Shown here: piece after piece, positions 47,409-57,553 of the stretch
Layout: every line of letters starts with the position of its first letter
Position numbering within the stretch: position 1 is the first letter of the stretch
Assembly (NCBI RefSeq): GCF_900635455.1
Contig: NZ_LR134116.1
Location: forward strand, 1,054,001-1,118,000
Source: Yersinia intermedia
GTDB lineage: Bacteria > Pseudomonadota > Gammaproteobacteria > Enterobacterales > Enterobacteriaceae
DNA length: 64,000 nt
Direction of reading: 5' to 3'
Made by a program: the position numbers and the translations under genes
The notes under the pieces: model-generated
The model's database searches: none
What the model was told of the DNA's origin: nothing
Seen by the model: the letters and a program-made list of their open reading frames with translations, nothing else

Positions 47409-47461
47409 ATGATGGCAACATGCGAGTAAAACCTGAACTGAATATTGCAGAGGATTAAAGC

Positions 47462-47896
47462 ATGAGCGCAAAGAAAAGCACTAAAAATAATGCAGAACAG
47501 AATACCCCTCTCGGTGGCTGCATTTTAGCCGATACACCGATTACCTTTAATGAAAATAAGCCGGTAACTAAAGTTAAAGTGCGTAATACCGGTGACCGAC
47601 CCATTCAAGTGGGGTCGCATTTTCACTTCTTCGAAGTTAACCGTGCACTGGAGTTTGACCGTGCTGCGGCTTATGGCAAGAGACTCAATATCTCATCAAC
47701 AACCGCAATTCGTTTTGAACCCGGTGATGAAACCGAAGTTCCACTGATCCCTTTCGGTGGCAAGCAGACACTGTATGGCTTTAACAACCTGGTGGATGGT
47801 TGGACTGGTGAGGGTGTGGTGCCTGATAGCGAACGCCCGGATAAGCTAGAAGCTATCCGTCGTGCGGCTGAACGTGGTTTCAAATCGTCTAAATGA
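47462..47896 (+). CDS. ureB: Urease beta subunit
   Basis: 144 residues, about 40 longer than the 101-106 of Klebsiella-type UreB. The extra part is an N-terminal Lys/Asn-rich lead (MSAKKSTKNNAEQNTPLGGC), and the core then starts ILADTPITFNENKPVTKVKVRNTGDRPIQVGSHFHFFEVN, with NRALEFDRAAAYGKRLN. Yersinia UreB proteins are longer in general, as far as I recall. A 202-bp gap with a dispersed repeat separates it from ureC. Confidence 0.95.
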   Translation: MSAKKSTKNNAEQNTPLGGCILADTPITFNENKPVTKVKVRNTGDRPIQVGSHFHFFEVNRALEFDRAAAYGKRLNISSTTAIRFEPGDETEVPLIPFGGKQTLYGFNNLVDGWTGEGVVPDSERPDKLEAIRRAAERGFKSSK

Positions 47897-47936
47897 CACC
47901 TTTATAATATAGAAATTCACATACGTGTAATCAGCG

Positions 47937-48061
47937 ATACCCCATAGATTTCAAGCTGTAGGGTGGCGGCAAACCAGAGAGTCACGATGAGTTTACACCG
48001 GTAAGTGATTCGGGTTAACAAGAGTTGCAACACACCTGCAATTTGCACGATGAAGGGTATA
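47937..48061. repeat. Dispersed intergenic repeat, copy 4, inside the urease operon
   Basis: Left end ATACCCCATAGATTTCAAGC, right end TTGCACGATGAAGGGTATA. Interior words GGGTGGCGGCAAACC and CACCGGTAAGTGATTCGGGTT match copies 3 and 5. It occupies the ureB-ureC gap, so it is transcribed with the operon. Confidence 0.8.
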
Positions 48062-48098
48062 AACCGTTACACGTACCGGAAAAAGAAAGGAGCGACAG

Positions 48099-49817
48099 AT
48101 GCCTCAAATTTCTCGGCAAGAATACGCGGGTCTATTTGGCCCAACGACTGGCGATAAAATCCGTTTGGGTGATACCAATCTGTTTATCGAAATCGAAAAA
48201 GACCTGCGTGGATATGGTGAAGAGTCCGTTTACGGTGGTGGCAAGTCATTGCGTGACGGGATGGGGGCGAATAACCATCTGACCCGCGATAATGGTGTGC
48301 TGGATTTAGTGATAACCAACGTCACCATTGTTGATGCCCGTTTAGGGGTAATTAAGGCTGACGTCGGTATTCGCGATGGCAAAATTGCCGGTATCGGTAA
48401 GAGTGGTAACCCCGGTGTGATGGATGGGGTGACGCCAGGCATGGTAGTCGGTGTTAGCACTGATGCCATTTCCGGTGAGCATTTGATCCTAACCGCCGCG
48501 GGTATTGATAGCCATATTCATTTGATCTCCCCACAGCAGGCGTATCATGCGCTGTCCAACGGTGTAGCGACTTTCTTTGGTGGTGGGATTGGCCCAACCG
48601 ATGGTACCAACGGAACCACCGTGACACCGGGGCCATGGAATATTCGCCAGATGTTGCGCTCTATTGAAGGTCTGCCTGTCAACGTGGGTATTCTGGGTAA
48701 AGGCAACTCCTACGGGCGTGGCCCTTTGCTGGAACAAGCCATTGCCGGCGTGGTTGGCTATAAAGTTCATGAAGACTGGGGTGCGACCGCCAATGCCCTG
48801 CGCCATTCATTGCGCATGGCAGATGAGATGGATATTCAGGTTTCCGTGCATACCGACAGTTTGAACGAATGTGGCTATGTGGAAGATACCATTGATGCAT
48901 TCGAAGGCCGCACTATTCACACCTTCCATACCGAAGGAGCGGGTGGGGGGCATGCCCCCGATATTATCCGCGTGGCTAGTCAACCTAACGTGTTGCCAAG
49001 CTCAACCAACCCAACTCTGCCATACGGTGTCAACAGTCAGGCTGAGCTATTCGACATGATCATGGTATGCCATAACCTCAATCCAAATGTGCCGGCTGAC
49101 GTCTCGTTTGCTGAAAGCCGTGTGCGCCCGGAAACCATCGCGGCAGAAAACGTCCTGCACGATATGGGGGTCATCTCCATGTTCTCCAGCGACTCGCAAG
49201 CTATGGGGCGCGTCGGGGAAAACTGGCTACGTGTAATGCAAACCGCTAACGCGATGAAAGCATCACGCGGGAAATTACCAGAAGATGCGCCGAATAACGA
49301 TAACTTCCGTGTACTACGCTATGTGGCAAAAATCACCATTAACCCCGCAATTGCACAGGGTGTCAGCCATGTTATTGGCTCAGTTGAAGTGGGCAAAATG
49401 GCTGACTTGGTACTGTGGGATCCGCGCTTCTTCGGGGCTAAACCTAAAATGGTTATCAAAGGCGGCATGATCAACTGGGCGGCGATGGGTGACCCGAACG
49501 CATCACTACCAACGCCACAACCGGTGTTCTATCGCCCAATGTTTGGTGCGATGGGCAAAACCTTGCAAGACACTTGCGTCACCTTTGTTTCCCAAGCCGC
49601 TCTCGACGATGGCGTGAAAGAGAAAGCGGGGCTGGATCGTCAAGTTATGGCGGTTAAAAACTGTCGTACCATTTCTAAACATGATCTGGTGCGTAATGAC
49701 CAAACCCCTAATATTGAAGTGGATCCTGAAACCTTTGCGGTGAAAGTGGATGGCGTACATGCCACCTGTGAACCTATCGAAACAGCATCAATGAACCAGC
49801 GCTATTTCTTTGGTTAG
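48099..49817 (+). CDS. ureC: Urease alpha (catalytic) subunit
   Basis: 572 residues. Nickel ligands and active site: [11 protein letters not shown] (HxH), the carbamylated Lys in [11 protein letters not shown], His in [11 protein letters not shown] and [15 protein letters not shown], Asp in [32 protein letters not shown] is the mobile flap with the active-site Cys-His. Hydrolyses urea to ammonia and carbamate. AAAGGAGCG ribosome site before the ATG. Confidence 0.98.
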   Translation: MPQISRQEYAGLFGPTTGDKIRLGDTNLFIEIEKDLRGYGEESVYGGGKSLRDGMGANNHLTRDNGVLDLVITNVTIVDARLGVIKADVGIRDGKIAGIGKSGNPGVMDGVTPGMVVGVSTDAISGEHLILTAAGIDSHIHLISPQQAYHALSNGVATFFGGGIGPTDGTNGTTVTPGPWNIRQMLRSIEGLPVNVGILGKGNSYGRGPLLEQAIAGVVGYKVHEDWGATANALRHSLRMADEMDIQVSVHTDSLNECGYVEDTIDAFEGRTIHTFHTEGAGGGHAPDIIRVASQPNVLPSSTNPTLPYGVNSQAELFDMIMVCHNLNPNVPADVSFAESRVRPETIAAENVLHDMGVISMFSSDSQAMGRVGENWLRVMQTANAMKASRGKLPEDAPNNDNFRVLRYVAKITINPAIAQGVSHVIGSVEVGKMADLVLWDPRFFGAKPKMVIKGGMINWAAMGDPNASLPTPQPVFYRPMFGAMGKTLQDTCVTFVSQAALDDGVKEKAGLDRQVMAVKNCRTISKHDLVRNDQTPNIEVDPETFAVKVDGVHATCEPIETASMNQRYFFG

Positions 49818-49988
49818 CAAGGCGTTGGCTTAATGGGGGATACCCCGTTATTTCAGCCTTCAGCTTGCCCACAGTGAGTATCATTTAGCGCCAAGGAGGA
49901 GGCGCATTTGGATGAATAATACAGAAAGGGACTTCATTACTGTGGGCAACTGGTTTTTGCTAAAAAATACAGGCAAGGAGTCAACAAC

Positions 49989-50675
49989 ATGATTTTGATA
50001 GAGCACATTCTTGGCAATGTGAAAAAAGATCCGGTTTGGCAGGCGAAACTTAAAAATGCCACTGTTGATCTGTTGGTTTTGGACCAACGGGAAGCGCAAA
50101 AAAGCCGCTGCCGTAAATCTACCCTGCAAGGGCTGGATCTCGGTATTTCTCTCGACAGACATGTAGTACTTGCTGATGGTGATGTGCTGACATGGGATGA
50201 AGAAAGCAATGTAGCCGTAGTGGTGCAGATCCATCTGCGCGATGTGATGGTGATTGATTTGAGTGAACTGAAAAACCGTTCAGCGGATGAGTTGATTAAA
50301 ACCTGCTTTGAACTGGGCCACGCATTGGGTAATCAGCATTGGAAGGCGGTGACTAAAAATAATGAGGTGTACGTACCGCTGACAGTTGCTACCACCATGA
50401 TGGATTCGGTCATGCGAACCCACGGCTTCCAGCATTTACCTTTCCGTTTTGTTAAAGGGGCGGAGATTCTGCCGCTGCTGACCAACTCTGAAGCCCGGTT
50501 GCTGTTTGGTGGCGCTGAAGACACTGATACCCATGTTCATGTCGCCAGCCCTCTGGATGAACCCCATGGCTCTGGCTTACATATTCACAGTATTCACTCT
50601 CATGGTGATGGTCATAGCCATAGCCACGATCACGACCACAGTCATGGTGATCATGATAGCGACCATAAACACTGA
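49989..50675 (+). CDS. ureE: Urease accessory protein UreE (nickel metallochaperone)
   Basis: 228 residues. N-terminal peptide-binding domain ([17 protein letters not shown]), central metal-binding domain with [14 protein letters not shown] and THGFQHLPF, and a long His-rich tail of about 50 residues ending [18 protein letters not shown] that can bind many Ni ions. It delivers Ni to the UreDFG-apourease complex. Gap of 171 bp after ureC; AAGGAG ribosome site. Confidence 0.95.
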   Translation: MILIEHILGNVKKDPVWQAKLKNATVDLLVLDQREAQKSRCRKSTLQGLDLGISLDRHVVLADGDVLTWDEESNVAVVVQIHLRDVMVIDLSELKNRSADELIKTCFELGHALGNQHWKAVTKNNEVYVPLTVATTMMDSVMRTHGFQHLPFRFVKGAEILPLLTNSEARLLFGGAEDTDTHVHVASPLDEPHGSGLHIHSIHSHGDGHSHSHDHDHSHGDHDSDHKH

Positions 50676-50696
50676 TTCAGGCAGGGAGGCACCGCA

Positions 50697-51383
50697 ATGA
50701 ATGCATCAGATCTGATTCGCATTATGCAATTTGGTGATTCCGTACTGCCGGTCGGGGCCTTTACGTTTTCCAATGGTGTGGAATCAGCGATTCAAACCGG
50801 CGTGGTTCATGATGTGCCCACATTAAAAGGCTTTGTCCTGACTGCGTTAAAGCAGGCGGCGAGCTGTGATGGTATGGGGGTTGTCGCGGCCCATCGTGCC
50901 GTGATGGCAGATGATCGTGATGGCATCATCCGTGCTGACTGGGCAGTGCATAACCGTAAGTTAAATGAAGAGAGCCGCTTGATGGCAACCCGGATGGGGA
51001 AAAAATTGGCGGAGATGTCTATCCATGTGGTGGAGCACCCGCTGATCAGTTGGTGGTTGGGGCAGATAAAAAGTGGCAATACCGCAGGCACTTATCCGGC
51101 GACTCAGGCGGTGGTTATGGCTGCACAAGGGATAAAGCAGCGGGAAGTGGTTGTTATGCATCAATACGGTGTGGCGATGACGATATTAAGTGCGGCTATG
51201 CGTTTGATGCGCGTGACCCATTTCGACACGCAGCGCATCTTGTTTGAGTTGAACCATGATATTGAAACGTTCTGTGATATTGCCGAAATAGGCGATATCG
51301 ATCAGATGTCTTCTTATGTGCCAATTGTGGATGTATTGGCAGCGGTGCATGTGAAGGCACACGTTAGATTATTTAGTAATTAG
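50697..51383 (+). CDS. ureF: Urease accessory protein UreF
   Basis: 228 residues, all-helical. [27 protein letters not shown] is the family's N-terminal signature, and [18 protein letters not shown] the C-terminal one. UreF bridges UreD and the UreG GTPase and gates GTP hydrolysis. Starts 21 bp after ureE. Confidence 0.95.
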   Translation: MNASDLIRIMQFGDSVLPVGAFTFSNGVESAIQTGVVHDVPTLKGFVLTALKQAASCDGMGVVAAHRAVMADDRDGIIRADWAVHNRKLNEESRLMATRMGKKLAEMSIHVVEHPLISWWLGQIKSGNTAGTYPATQAVVMAAQGIKQREVVVMHQYGVAMTILSAAMRLMRVTHFDTQRILFELNHDIETFCDIAEIGDIDQMSSYVPIVDVLAAVHVKAHVRLFSN

Positions 51384-51470
51384 CTGATTAATAAACAGTA
51401 TTCTGAGTGCTTGGTTTTGTGTTAACCGAGTGAAGAGCTAAAGCCAGATCAAAATTAAGAGGATTACCCC

Positions 51471-52136
51471 GTGAATAGCCATTCAACCGATAAACGCAAA
51501 AAGATTACCCGCATTGGTATTGGTGGCCCGGTAGGTTCAGGTAAAACCGCCATCATTGAAGTGATCACCCCGATTCTGATTAAACGGGGCATTAAGCCAC
51601 TGATTATTACCAATGACATTGTAACGACAGAAGATGCCAAGCAGGTGAAACGTACTCTGAAAGGCATTTTGGATGAAGAGAAGATCCTTGGGGTTGAAAC
51701 CGGTGCCTGCCCGCATACTGCGGTGCGTGAAGACCCAAGCATGAATATTGCCGCAGTAGAAGAGATGGAAGAGCGTTTCCCTGACAGTGACCTGATTATG
51801 ATTGAAAGTGGGGGGGACAACCTGACACTGACTTTCAGCCCGGCCCTGGCTGACTTCTATATCTATGTAATTGATGTGGCTGAAGGGGAAAAAATTCCGC
51901 GCAAAAATGGCCCCGGCCTGGTTCAGGCAGACATACTGGTCATCAATAAGATTGACCTCGCCCCCTACGTCGGTGCCAGTTTAGATGTAATGGAGAGTGA
52001 TACCAAAGTGGTTCGTGGCACGCGCCCTTATATTCTGACTAACTGCAAAACCGGGCAGGGGATTGAAGAGCTGGTGGATATGATTATGCGTGATTTTCTG
52101 TTTACTCACGTACAGCCTGAAGGAGCAAATGCATGA
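51471..52136 (+). CDS. ureG: Urease accessory GTPase UreG
   Basis: 221 residues from a GTG with AAGAGGATT upstream. P-loop [14 protein letters not shown], the CPH nickel site in [13 protein letters not shown], Walker B-like [12 protein letters not shown], and NKIDLAPY (NKxD). GTP hydrolysis drives nickel transfer into urease. 87 bp after ureF; overlaps ureD by 4 bp. Confidence 0.96.
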   Translation: MNSHSTDKRKKITRIGIGGPVGSGKTAIIEVITPILIKRGIKPLIITNDIVTTEDAKQVKRTLKGILDEEKILGVETGACPHTAVREDPSMNIAAVEEMEERFPDSDLIMIESGGDNLTLTFSPALADFYIYVIDVAEGEKIPRKNGPGLVQADILVINKIDLAPYVGASLDVMESDTKVVRGTRPYILTNCKTGQGIEELVDMIMRDFLFTHVQPEGANA

Positions 52137-53098
52137 CATCGCAGAGCCAGAATATCGTGGAGACACCTTCACGGGTTCGCGCTCACGCACTAGGTGTTAA
52201 CGCGCCGGAATTAGCGAAATATCAGGATGAACCGGCGCAGATGCGTAGCGGGGCCGTAGGGAAAAGTGGCTATCTCAAACTGAGATTTGCCAAACGTGAA
52301 CATCGCAGTATTTTGGCCGAAATGGAAAGACGGGTGCCGTCGATGGTGCAAAAGGCGCTGTACTGGGATGAGGAAATGCCTGAGTTACCTTGTGTCACCA
52401 TGATTTCTACCTCGGGGTGTATTTTACAAGGGGACAGGCTGGCCACTGATGTGATTGTGGAGGCTGGAGCTTGCGCCCATGTTACCACTCAGTCAGCAAC
52501 CAAAGTTCATATGATGAATGCGAACTACGCCTCGCAGATACAGAATTTTACCGTGGAAGAGGGGGGATATCTGGAGTTTATGCCGGACCCGCTGATCCCA
52601 CACCGTAATTCACGTTTTATTACTGATACCACTATTAATCTTCATCCGACGGCAACGGCAATTTATTCAGAAATACTGATGTCTGGGCGCAAGTATCATC
52701 ATGCTGAAGAACGGTTCGGCTTTGATGTGTATTCGTCGAAAGTGGCGGCTCATGATTTATCTGGGAAAGAGTTGTTTGTTGAGAAATATGTTTTGGAACC
52801 GAAGTCAGAGAGCCTTGATGCTGTTGGTGTGATGCAAACATTTGATGCTTTCGGCAACGTGATTTTATTAACCCCGAAAGAGCATCATGACCGTATTTTG
52901 GCACGGGTGGCCGCCCGCTTTGATATTAAAGGCGGTATTGCCAGTGGGGCAACACGTTTACCCAATGACTGTGGTTTAGTGTTTAAAGCTCTGGGTATCG
53001 ATAGCGGCGGAGTGAAGGCGGAGATTCGCCAGTTCTGGAAGATCGCTCGTGAGGAGATTCTCGGAATCACGCTGCCGGAACAGTTCTTGTGGCGCTAA
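52133..53098 (+). CDS. ureD: Urease accessory protein UreD
   Basis: 321 residues, with an N-terminal extension of about 40 residues before the conserved [25 protein letters not shown]. Later motifs: [50 protein letters not shown] and [15 protein letters not shown]. UreD binds apourease and offers the tunnel for nickel. Its position last (ureABCEFGD) is the known yersinia order. Confidence 0.95.
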   Translation: MTSQSQNIVETPSRVRAHALGVNAPELAKYQDEPAQMRSGAVGKSGYLKLRFAKREHRSILAEMERRVPSMVQKALYWDEEMPELPCVTMISTSGCILQGDRLATDVIVEAGACAHVTTQSATKVHMMNANYASQIQNFTVEEGGYLEFMPDPLIPHRNSRFITDTTINLHPTATAIYSEILMSGRKYHHAEERFGFDVYSSKVAAHDLSGKELFVEKYVLEPKSESLDAVGVMQTFDAFGNVILLTPKEHHDRILARVAARFDIKGGIASGATRLPNDCGLVFKALGIDSGGVKAEIRQFWKIAREEILGITLPEQFLWR

Positions 53099-53107
53099 TA
53101 CTCAGGT

Positions 53108-53321
53108 TGGGTAGCCCGGTATTGTAAATGCGAGGCCCAAGGATGGGCCGAGTAACGAGAGCAGCTAACACCGTTGCAGCTTCAAGCTAGAAGGGTATTA
53201 CCCAAATTAATTGGAGTTGCAGCAAGGCAGCAAACGAATGAATCCCGATGAGCTTACATCAGTAAGTGATTCGGGTGCGTGAGAGCAGCTAACACCGCTG
53301 CAGCTTCAAGTAAGAAGGGTA
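53108..53321. repeat. Dispersed intergenic repeat, copies 5 and 6 in tandem
   Basis: Two adjoining units share the junction GGGTATTACCC (53194-53204). The first (53108-53199) is a shortened copy; the second (to 53321) is full length, with GTTGCAGCAAGGCAGC, GAATCCCGATGAGC and CAGTAAGTGATTCGGGT. Both end with near-identical GAGAGCAGCTAACACCG(T/C)TG plus CAGCTTCAAG. They fill the ureD-urea channel gap. Confidence 0.8.
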
Positions 53322-53327
53322 AAGATA

Positions 53328-54320
53328 ATGAATGCAAAAACAGACAACCAATCTGGCTGGACACAACTGGCCGCTTCGAATGTTTTTATTGAATTTATTG
53401 ATACAACTCTGCGTGGCTGTGCTCAGGTAATGTTCCAGAATAACCCACTCACTGGATTATTCTTTTTTATCGCAATATTTGTCGGTGCCTATGGTGAAGG
53501 TAATCCGGCCGTCGCCTATGGCTGTGTTTTAGGTACGGCGGTTGCCACCCTTACCGGTTTAACCATGCGCGACCGTAAATCATGGCGTGCAGGGTTATAT
53601 GGCTATAACGGGTGCCTGGTTGGCGCGGCTCTCCCGACATTTTTAATGGTTACTCCTGTGCTATGGGCTTGCATCGTGCTGGGCAGTATTGTGTCGGTAA
53701 TCGCCACTGTGTGTATTGCCGATATTTTAAAAACCTGGAAAGTCGCTGCATTGACCGCACCTTTCGTGTTCACCACTTGGATCATTTTGCTGGCGAGTTA
53801 CGCCTTTAGCGGTTTGCACAGTAACGGATTACCAGCACCGGCTTTGCCGCATCAATTAATATTAGAATCCAGTAGTCTCTTTGGTGGCGGTAATGCTTTT
53901 GTCAGCATGTTTAACGGTATTTCCCAGGTATTCCTATTTAGTAGTCTGGTTGGGGGGATTCTATTTGTTATCGGATTGGCGGTGGAATCCTTGTGGGCGG
54001 CTGTTTTTGCTGTTTTGGGGGCGATATTAGCTATCCTCACCGCTGCTTTCCTGAATGCTAATCCCCACGATATCAACGCTGGGCTTTATGCTTTCAGCGC
54101 TGTCTTGACCGCGATAGCACTGGGTTCGACCTTTAATAAACCCAGTTGGCGTGTTCTGGCTTACACCATTGTGGGGGTTATTTTTACCGTGTTGGTTCAA
54201 GGTGCGCTGAATACCTTATTGTTACCGATTGGTATTCCAACACTGACCATGCCGTTTGTTTTAGCTTCATGGCTGTTCTTGGTTCCGAATAAAGATGTGA
54301 TGCCGGCACATCGACAATAG
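53328..54320 (+). CDS. yut: Urea transporter (UT family)
   Basis: 330 residues with about ten hydrophobic helices in two homologous halves. Halves start alike (FIEFIDTTLRGCAQVMFQNNPLTGLFFF and LFGGGNAFVSMFNGISQVFLFSS), and each has the urea-slot LTGL/GLYGYNGCLVGAAL or INAGLYAFSAVLTAIALG motif. It is a urea channel that supplies substrate to cytoplasmic urease. The ATG lies six bases after the tandem repeats, so its ribosome site (AGAAGGGTAAAGATA) is in part repeat-derived. Confidence 0.9.
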   Translation: MNAKTDNQSGWTQLAASNVFIEFIDTTLRGCAQVMFQNNPLTGLFFFIAIFVGAYGEGNPAVAYGCVLGTAVATLTGLTMRDRKSWRAGLYGYNGCLVGAALPTFLMVTPVLWACIVLGSIVSVIATVCIADILKTWKVAALTAPFVFTTWIILLASYAFSGLHSNGLPAPALPHQLILESSSLFGGGNAFVSMFNGISQVFLFSSLVGGILFVIGLAVESLWAAVFAVLGAILAILTAAFLNANPHDINAGLYAFSAVLTAIALGSTFNKPSWRVLAYTIVGVIFTVLVQGALNTLLLPIGIPTLTMPFVLASWLFLVPNKDVMPAHRQ

Positions 54321-54377
54321 CTATTCTGCTCTGAACATTTTATCGCTGTACGGCTGAAAATAATCTGGAGTGCGAGC

Positions 54378-55436
54378 ATGACGACAGTGACAGAAAAAAG
54401 AGTGGCATTTGGCAATCAGCAAACCAAACTTCGTGCTATCTACCTGCTTATTGGTTTGCTGGTAGTCAATGGATTGGCTTGGATTTGGGCATTTAGCGAA
54501 TTTAATGATAATGCGATACTAATGGGGATGGCTTTTTTGGCATACAGTTTTGGCCTGCGACATGCGGTTGACGCGGATCATATTGCGGCTATTGATAATG
54601 TCACCCGCAAACTTATGCAACAAGGTAAAACACCGATTGCCGTCGGGACTTTTTTCTCGCTCGGCCATTCTACCATTGTGGTATTAGCCTCGCTGGCTAT
54701 TGCCGCGACGGCTATGGCGTTTAAAGATGATATGGCGTGGTTTCATGAAACCGGTGGGTTGATTGGTACGCTGGTGTCATCGATATTCTTACTGCTATTC
54801 GCTTTTCTTAATCTAACCATTCTGATTTCTGTGTATAAAAAGTTCAAACAGGTCAAAGCAGGCCATGTCTATCAAGAAGAAGAGCTGGATCTCTTGGTTG
54901 TGAACAATGGTGGTTTGTTAGCCCGAATGTTCAGACGTGTATTTAATATGGTCAATAAAAGTTGGCACATGTATCCGGTGGGTTTCTTATTTGGTTTAGG
55001 TTTTGATACTGCGACAGAAGTGGGGGTTTTGGGGATTTCCGCCGCCAGTGCCACTCATGGCATGAATTTGTGGTCCATTATGGTATTCCCAATTTTATTT
55101 GCCGCCGGGATGGCATTGATCGACTCACTTGATAATTTTGTCATGATCGGGGCTTATGGTTGGGCCTTCTCTAAGCCAGTACGGAAATTGTACTACAACA
55201 TCACTATCACGGCAGCTTCGGTTATTATTGCTTTCTTTATCGGCGGAATTGAGGCTCTGGGATTAATTGCAGATAAAATGAATCTAACCGGAGGGATCTG
55301 GACGCCGATTAATAATATTAGTGAAAATTTAGGCGAGATAGGTTACTGGATAATTGGAATGTTTATATTATGCTGGATAGTTTCGGCAGTAAATTATTAT
55401 GTGCGCGGTTATGATAAATTAAGTATAAGTCGCTAG
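54378..55436 (+). CDS. High-affinity nickel permease (NiCoT/NixA family)
   Basis: 352 residues, eight TM helices. The signature RHAVDADHIAAIDNVTRKL (HX4DH in TM2), SLGHSTIVV, and LGFDTATEVGVL with the LGFDT(A)TE motif define the family. Provides a second nickel uptake route besides YntABCDE. Located 57 bp after the urea channel, and followed by a strong terminator, so it probably ends the urease transcript. Confidence 0.93.
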   Translation: MTTVTEKRVAFGNQQTKLRAIYLLIGLLVVNGLAWIWAFSEFNDNAILMGMAFLAYSFGLRHAVDADHIAAIDNVTRKLMQQGKTPIAVGTFFSLGHSTIVVLASLAIAATAMAFKDDMAWFHETGGLIGTLVSSIFLLLFAFLNLTILISVYKKFKQVKAGHVYQEEELDLLVVNNGGLLARMFRRVFNMVNKSWHMYPVGFLFGLGFDTATEVGVLGISAASATHGMNLWSIMVFPILFAAGMALIDSLDNFVMIGAYGWAFSKPVRKLYYNITITAASVIIAFFIGGIEALGLIADKMNLTGGIWTPINNISENLGEIGYWIIGMFILCWIVSAVNYYVRGYDKLSISR

Positions 55437-55451
55437 TGCTTTGAAAAATAG

Positions 55452-55489
55452 AAGACACTCATTAAACATTGTTAATTAATGAGTGTCTT
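55452..55489. terminator. Strong bidirectional terminator between nickel permease and hdeB
   Basis: Perfect 14-bp stem: AAGACACTCATTAA and TTAATGAGTGTCTT around a 10-base loop, followed by ATTTATT. The minus strand also leaves a short A/T tail. Confidence 0.8.
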
Positions 55490-55511
55490 ATTTATTAGCA
55501 CTATATATTGG

Positions 55512-55856
55512 CTACATGTTGTGTTTTTTTGCGAAACTCATGATATCTTTCTTGATTTCAGAAAGTTTACTTTCAGGTGCTTTTTTACACACTTCAACTA
55601 CTTTAGGTGTCACGATAGTATCCGTTTCATGCAGATCAACATAATCACCTTTCTTATATTGAGTGTCATCATTTAATACCCAATAAACAACCGGAGTAAA
55701 TGACTTAGGATTCAGATCGAGGAATTCTTTGCAGGTCATATCACTCGGGGTAGTGCCCGTTGCTTTAGCGGTTGTAGGTGTAGCTGCAAAGGTTGTCGCG
55801 GCAGCGGAAAGCAATAAACCAGTCAATGCAATATTACGAAGTGATTTGTAGGACAT
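55512..55856 (-). CDS. hdeB: HdeB-like periplasmic acid-stress chaperone
   Basis: 114 residues. Signal peptide MSYKSLRNIALTGLLLSAAATTFA; a low-complexity Thr/Ala linker; then DMTCKEFLDLNPKSFTPVVYWVLNDDTQYKKGD and VVEVCKKAPESKLSEIKKDI, the HdeA/B core with its two disulfide-forming Cys. At low pH such dimers dissociate and bind unfolding periplasmic proteins. It stands alone, without hdeA, convergent with the urease block and so linked to acid resistance. Confidence 0.9.
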   Translation of the reverse strand: MSYKSLRNIALTGLLLSAAATTFAATPTTAKATGTTPSDMTCKEFLDLNPKSFTPVVYWVLNDDTQYKKGDYVDLHETDTIVTPKVVEVCKKAPESKLSEIKKDIMSFAKKHNM

Positions 55857-56235
55857 GCTTATTTCCTTATTTATTTGTCAAATATTATTTAATATTCACA
55901 AGGTTAAACCAAGGATGATATACATCAATCGGTTATGACATCTTAGTCGATATCGTCACCCTGAGTACGGCTGTATTATCGTGCATAATTAGCATTAATG
56001 CCAATAATCAAACTGATTAATTTCTTCGTTATTTAGTATGGGTAACTTTACATTGTGTAAAATGAACTTTATATCTAATAGTCATAATCTACTGCCTCGC
56101 AATAGTGAATGCTGCCACTGGGTTTTAATCTAATTTCACTCCCTGCTAATATTGGATAACTATAAATCAGGGCAAATAGCTCACTATTCATAAAACTTAT
56201 CATTTGATTTTCATCAAAAATATTTTAAAATAACC
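55857..56235. other. AT-rich divergent promoter region of hdeB and the potassium channel
   Basis: About 380 bp, AT-rich. No ORF and no clear repeats. Promoters for both flanking genes are expected here. Confidence 0.4.
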
Positions 56236-57474
56236 ATGAATTTTCCCGTTTTTTTATCTATACTTAATTCACCTATAACAATTTTAGTCACGCTATTGAT
56301 GAAAATATTACAGGAAATTAAGTCTAAAGTTTCGATACCTTTTTGCCTTGCTATACTGGTGGCAATTAATGGGTATCTGGTCTTAAGCCCAGTACTTTTG
56401 CGGGCGATATCTCATTCAACCGACGCTATCAACAATTTCAATACTTGGAAGGAGGCATTAAGTTTTCTTGAATTATTTGAAATTCCGCGATTTATGATCG
56501 GCCTGGTACTGATATTGATGGCAATAGCACTGTCGATGGGAACCCGTATTGCATGGTTCTTCACTGTGTTGTTGCTGGTTACTATTGTGGCTATCAATCT
56601 CTTTATTCTGAAAGATCATAATACACTGACGACTTATTCCATTGTGATTATTGTTGCCTTGATTTTTTATTGGCGCGATTTTGATTACCATAGCCTTGGT
56701 AGTGGCACATTCTTTGCGGTCGTCAGTATTGCTTCATTGATCGTCTATAGCATGCTCGGTACACTCTATATGGGCGATGAGTTTGCTCCGGCCGTGACCG
56801 ATTTACCTACAGCTTTCTATTTCGCGATCGTTTGCATGTCGACTGTGGGCTTTGGGGATATTATCCCCCATACCACGCTGGCGCGGATGTTTACTCTTAC
56901 GGTGATTCTTTCCGGTATAACCGTCTTTGCTGCTTCAATTTCTTCCATTGCCGGGCCGATGATCAGTAATAATATCAAACGAATAGTTAAAGGCAGGATT
57001 TCTCACGTGGAACGTAAAAATCATTTTATTATTGTCGGTACCAACTCCTTGGCTGCGAATGTCTATAACGGTCTACGTGACCGGGGTGATGAGGTTACTG
57101 TCGTTATCGCTGCCGGTAGTCAACATGAATTTCCTTCCGATGCAGATATTATCGAGGGCGATCCATCAGCGGTTGCAACATTGCAATTGGCGGGAGCAGC
57201 TAAAGCAAAATATATTATCGCCTTATGTAACAGTGATGCTGATAATACCTTTACCATTTTAGCCGCTAAAGAAATCGCAGGTGAGTCGACTAAAACGCTG
57301 GCATTGGTAAATGAAAGTCAGAATATGAAAAAAGTTAAACGGGTCAACCCCGATATGGTGTTCTCATTGCCCCTGCTCGGCAGCGAACTATTGGTTAGAA
57401 CCCTGAATGGCGATCCCATCAATAACGATCTTATTACAGACATGTTCTTTGGTCACTGTCAGAAGTTAGATTGA
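56236..57474 (+). CDS. kch: Kch-like voltage-gated potassium channel with RCK domain
   Basis: 412 residues. Six TM segments, the pore with selectivity filter MSTVGFGDIIP (TVGFGD) at about residue 197, and a C-terminal RCK/TrkA-N Rossmann domain (FIIVGTNSLAANVYNGLRDRGDEVTVV; IEGDPSAVATLQLAGAAKAKYIIALC). Overall order and the tail (FSLPLLGSELLVRTLNGDPINNDLI) match E. coli Kch. Start ambiguous between this ATG and one at 56299; neither has a good ribosome site. Confidence 0.87.
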   Translation: MNFPVFLSILNSPITILVTLLMKILQEIKSKVSIPFCLAILVAINGYLVLSPVLLRAISHSTDAINNFNTWKEALSFLELFEIPRFMIGLVLILMAIALSMGTRIAWFFTVLLLVTIVAINLFILKDHNTLTTYSIVIIVALIFYWRDFDYHSLGSGTFFAVVSIASLIVYSMLGTLYMGDEFAPAVTDLPTAFYFAIVCMSTVGFGDIIPHTTLARMFTLTVILSGITVFAASISSIAGPMISNNIKRIVKGRISHVERKNHFIIVGTNSLAANVYNGLRDRGDEVTVVIAAGSQHEFPSDADIIEGDPSAVATLQLAGAAKAKYIIALCNSDADNTFTILAAKEIAGESTKTLALVNESQNMKKVKRVNPDMVFSLPLLGSELLVRTLNGDPINNDLITDMFFGHCQKLD

Positions 57475-57506
57475 TCTGATGAGCTTAATCTACAGTAGTA
57501 GATAAA

Positions 57507-57537
57507 AACACCCTCACACTGAGGGTGTTTTATTTTT
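57507..57537. terminator. Bidirectional terminator between kch and crcB
   Basis: AACACCCTC, loop ACACT, GAGGGTGTT, with T-rich sequence after it and an A-run before it (T-run on the minus strand). Confidence 0.85.
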
Positions 57538-57553
57538 AGCCGTTAACGGATAT

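Noticed and set aside
50527..50672. CAT/CAC-rich low-complexity stretch
   Set aside because: It encodes the His-rich nickel-binding tail of UreE.
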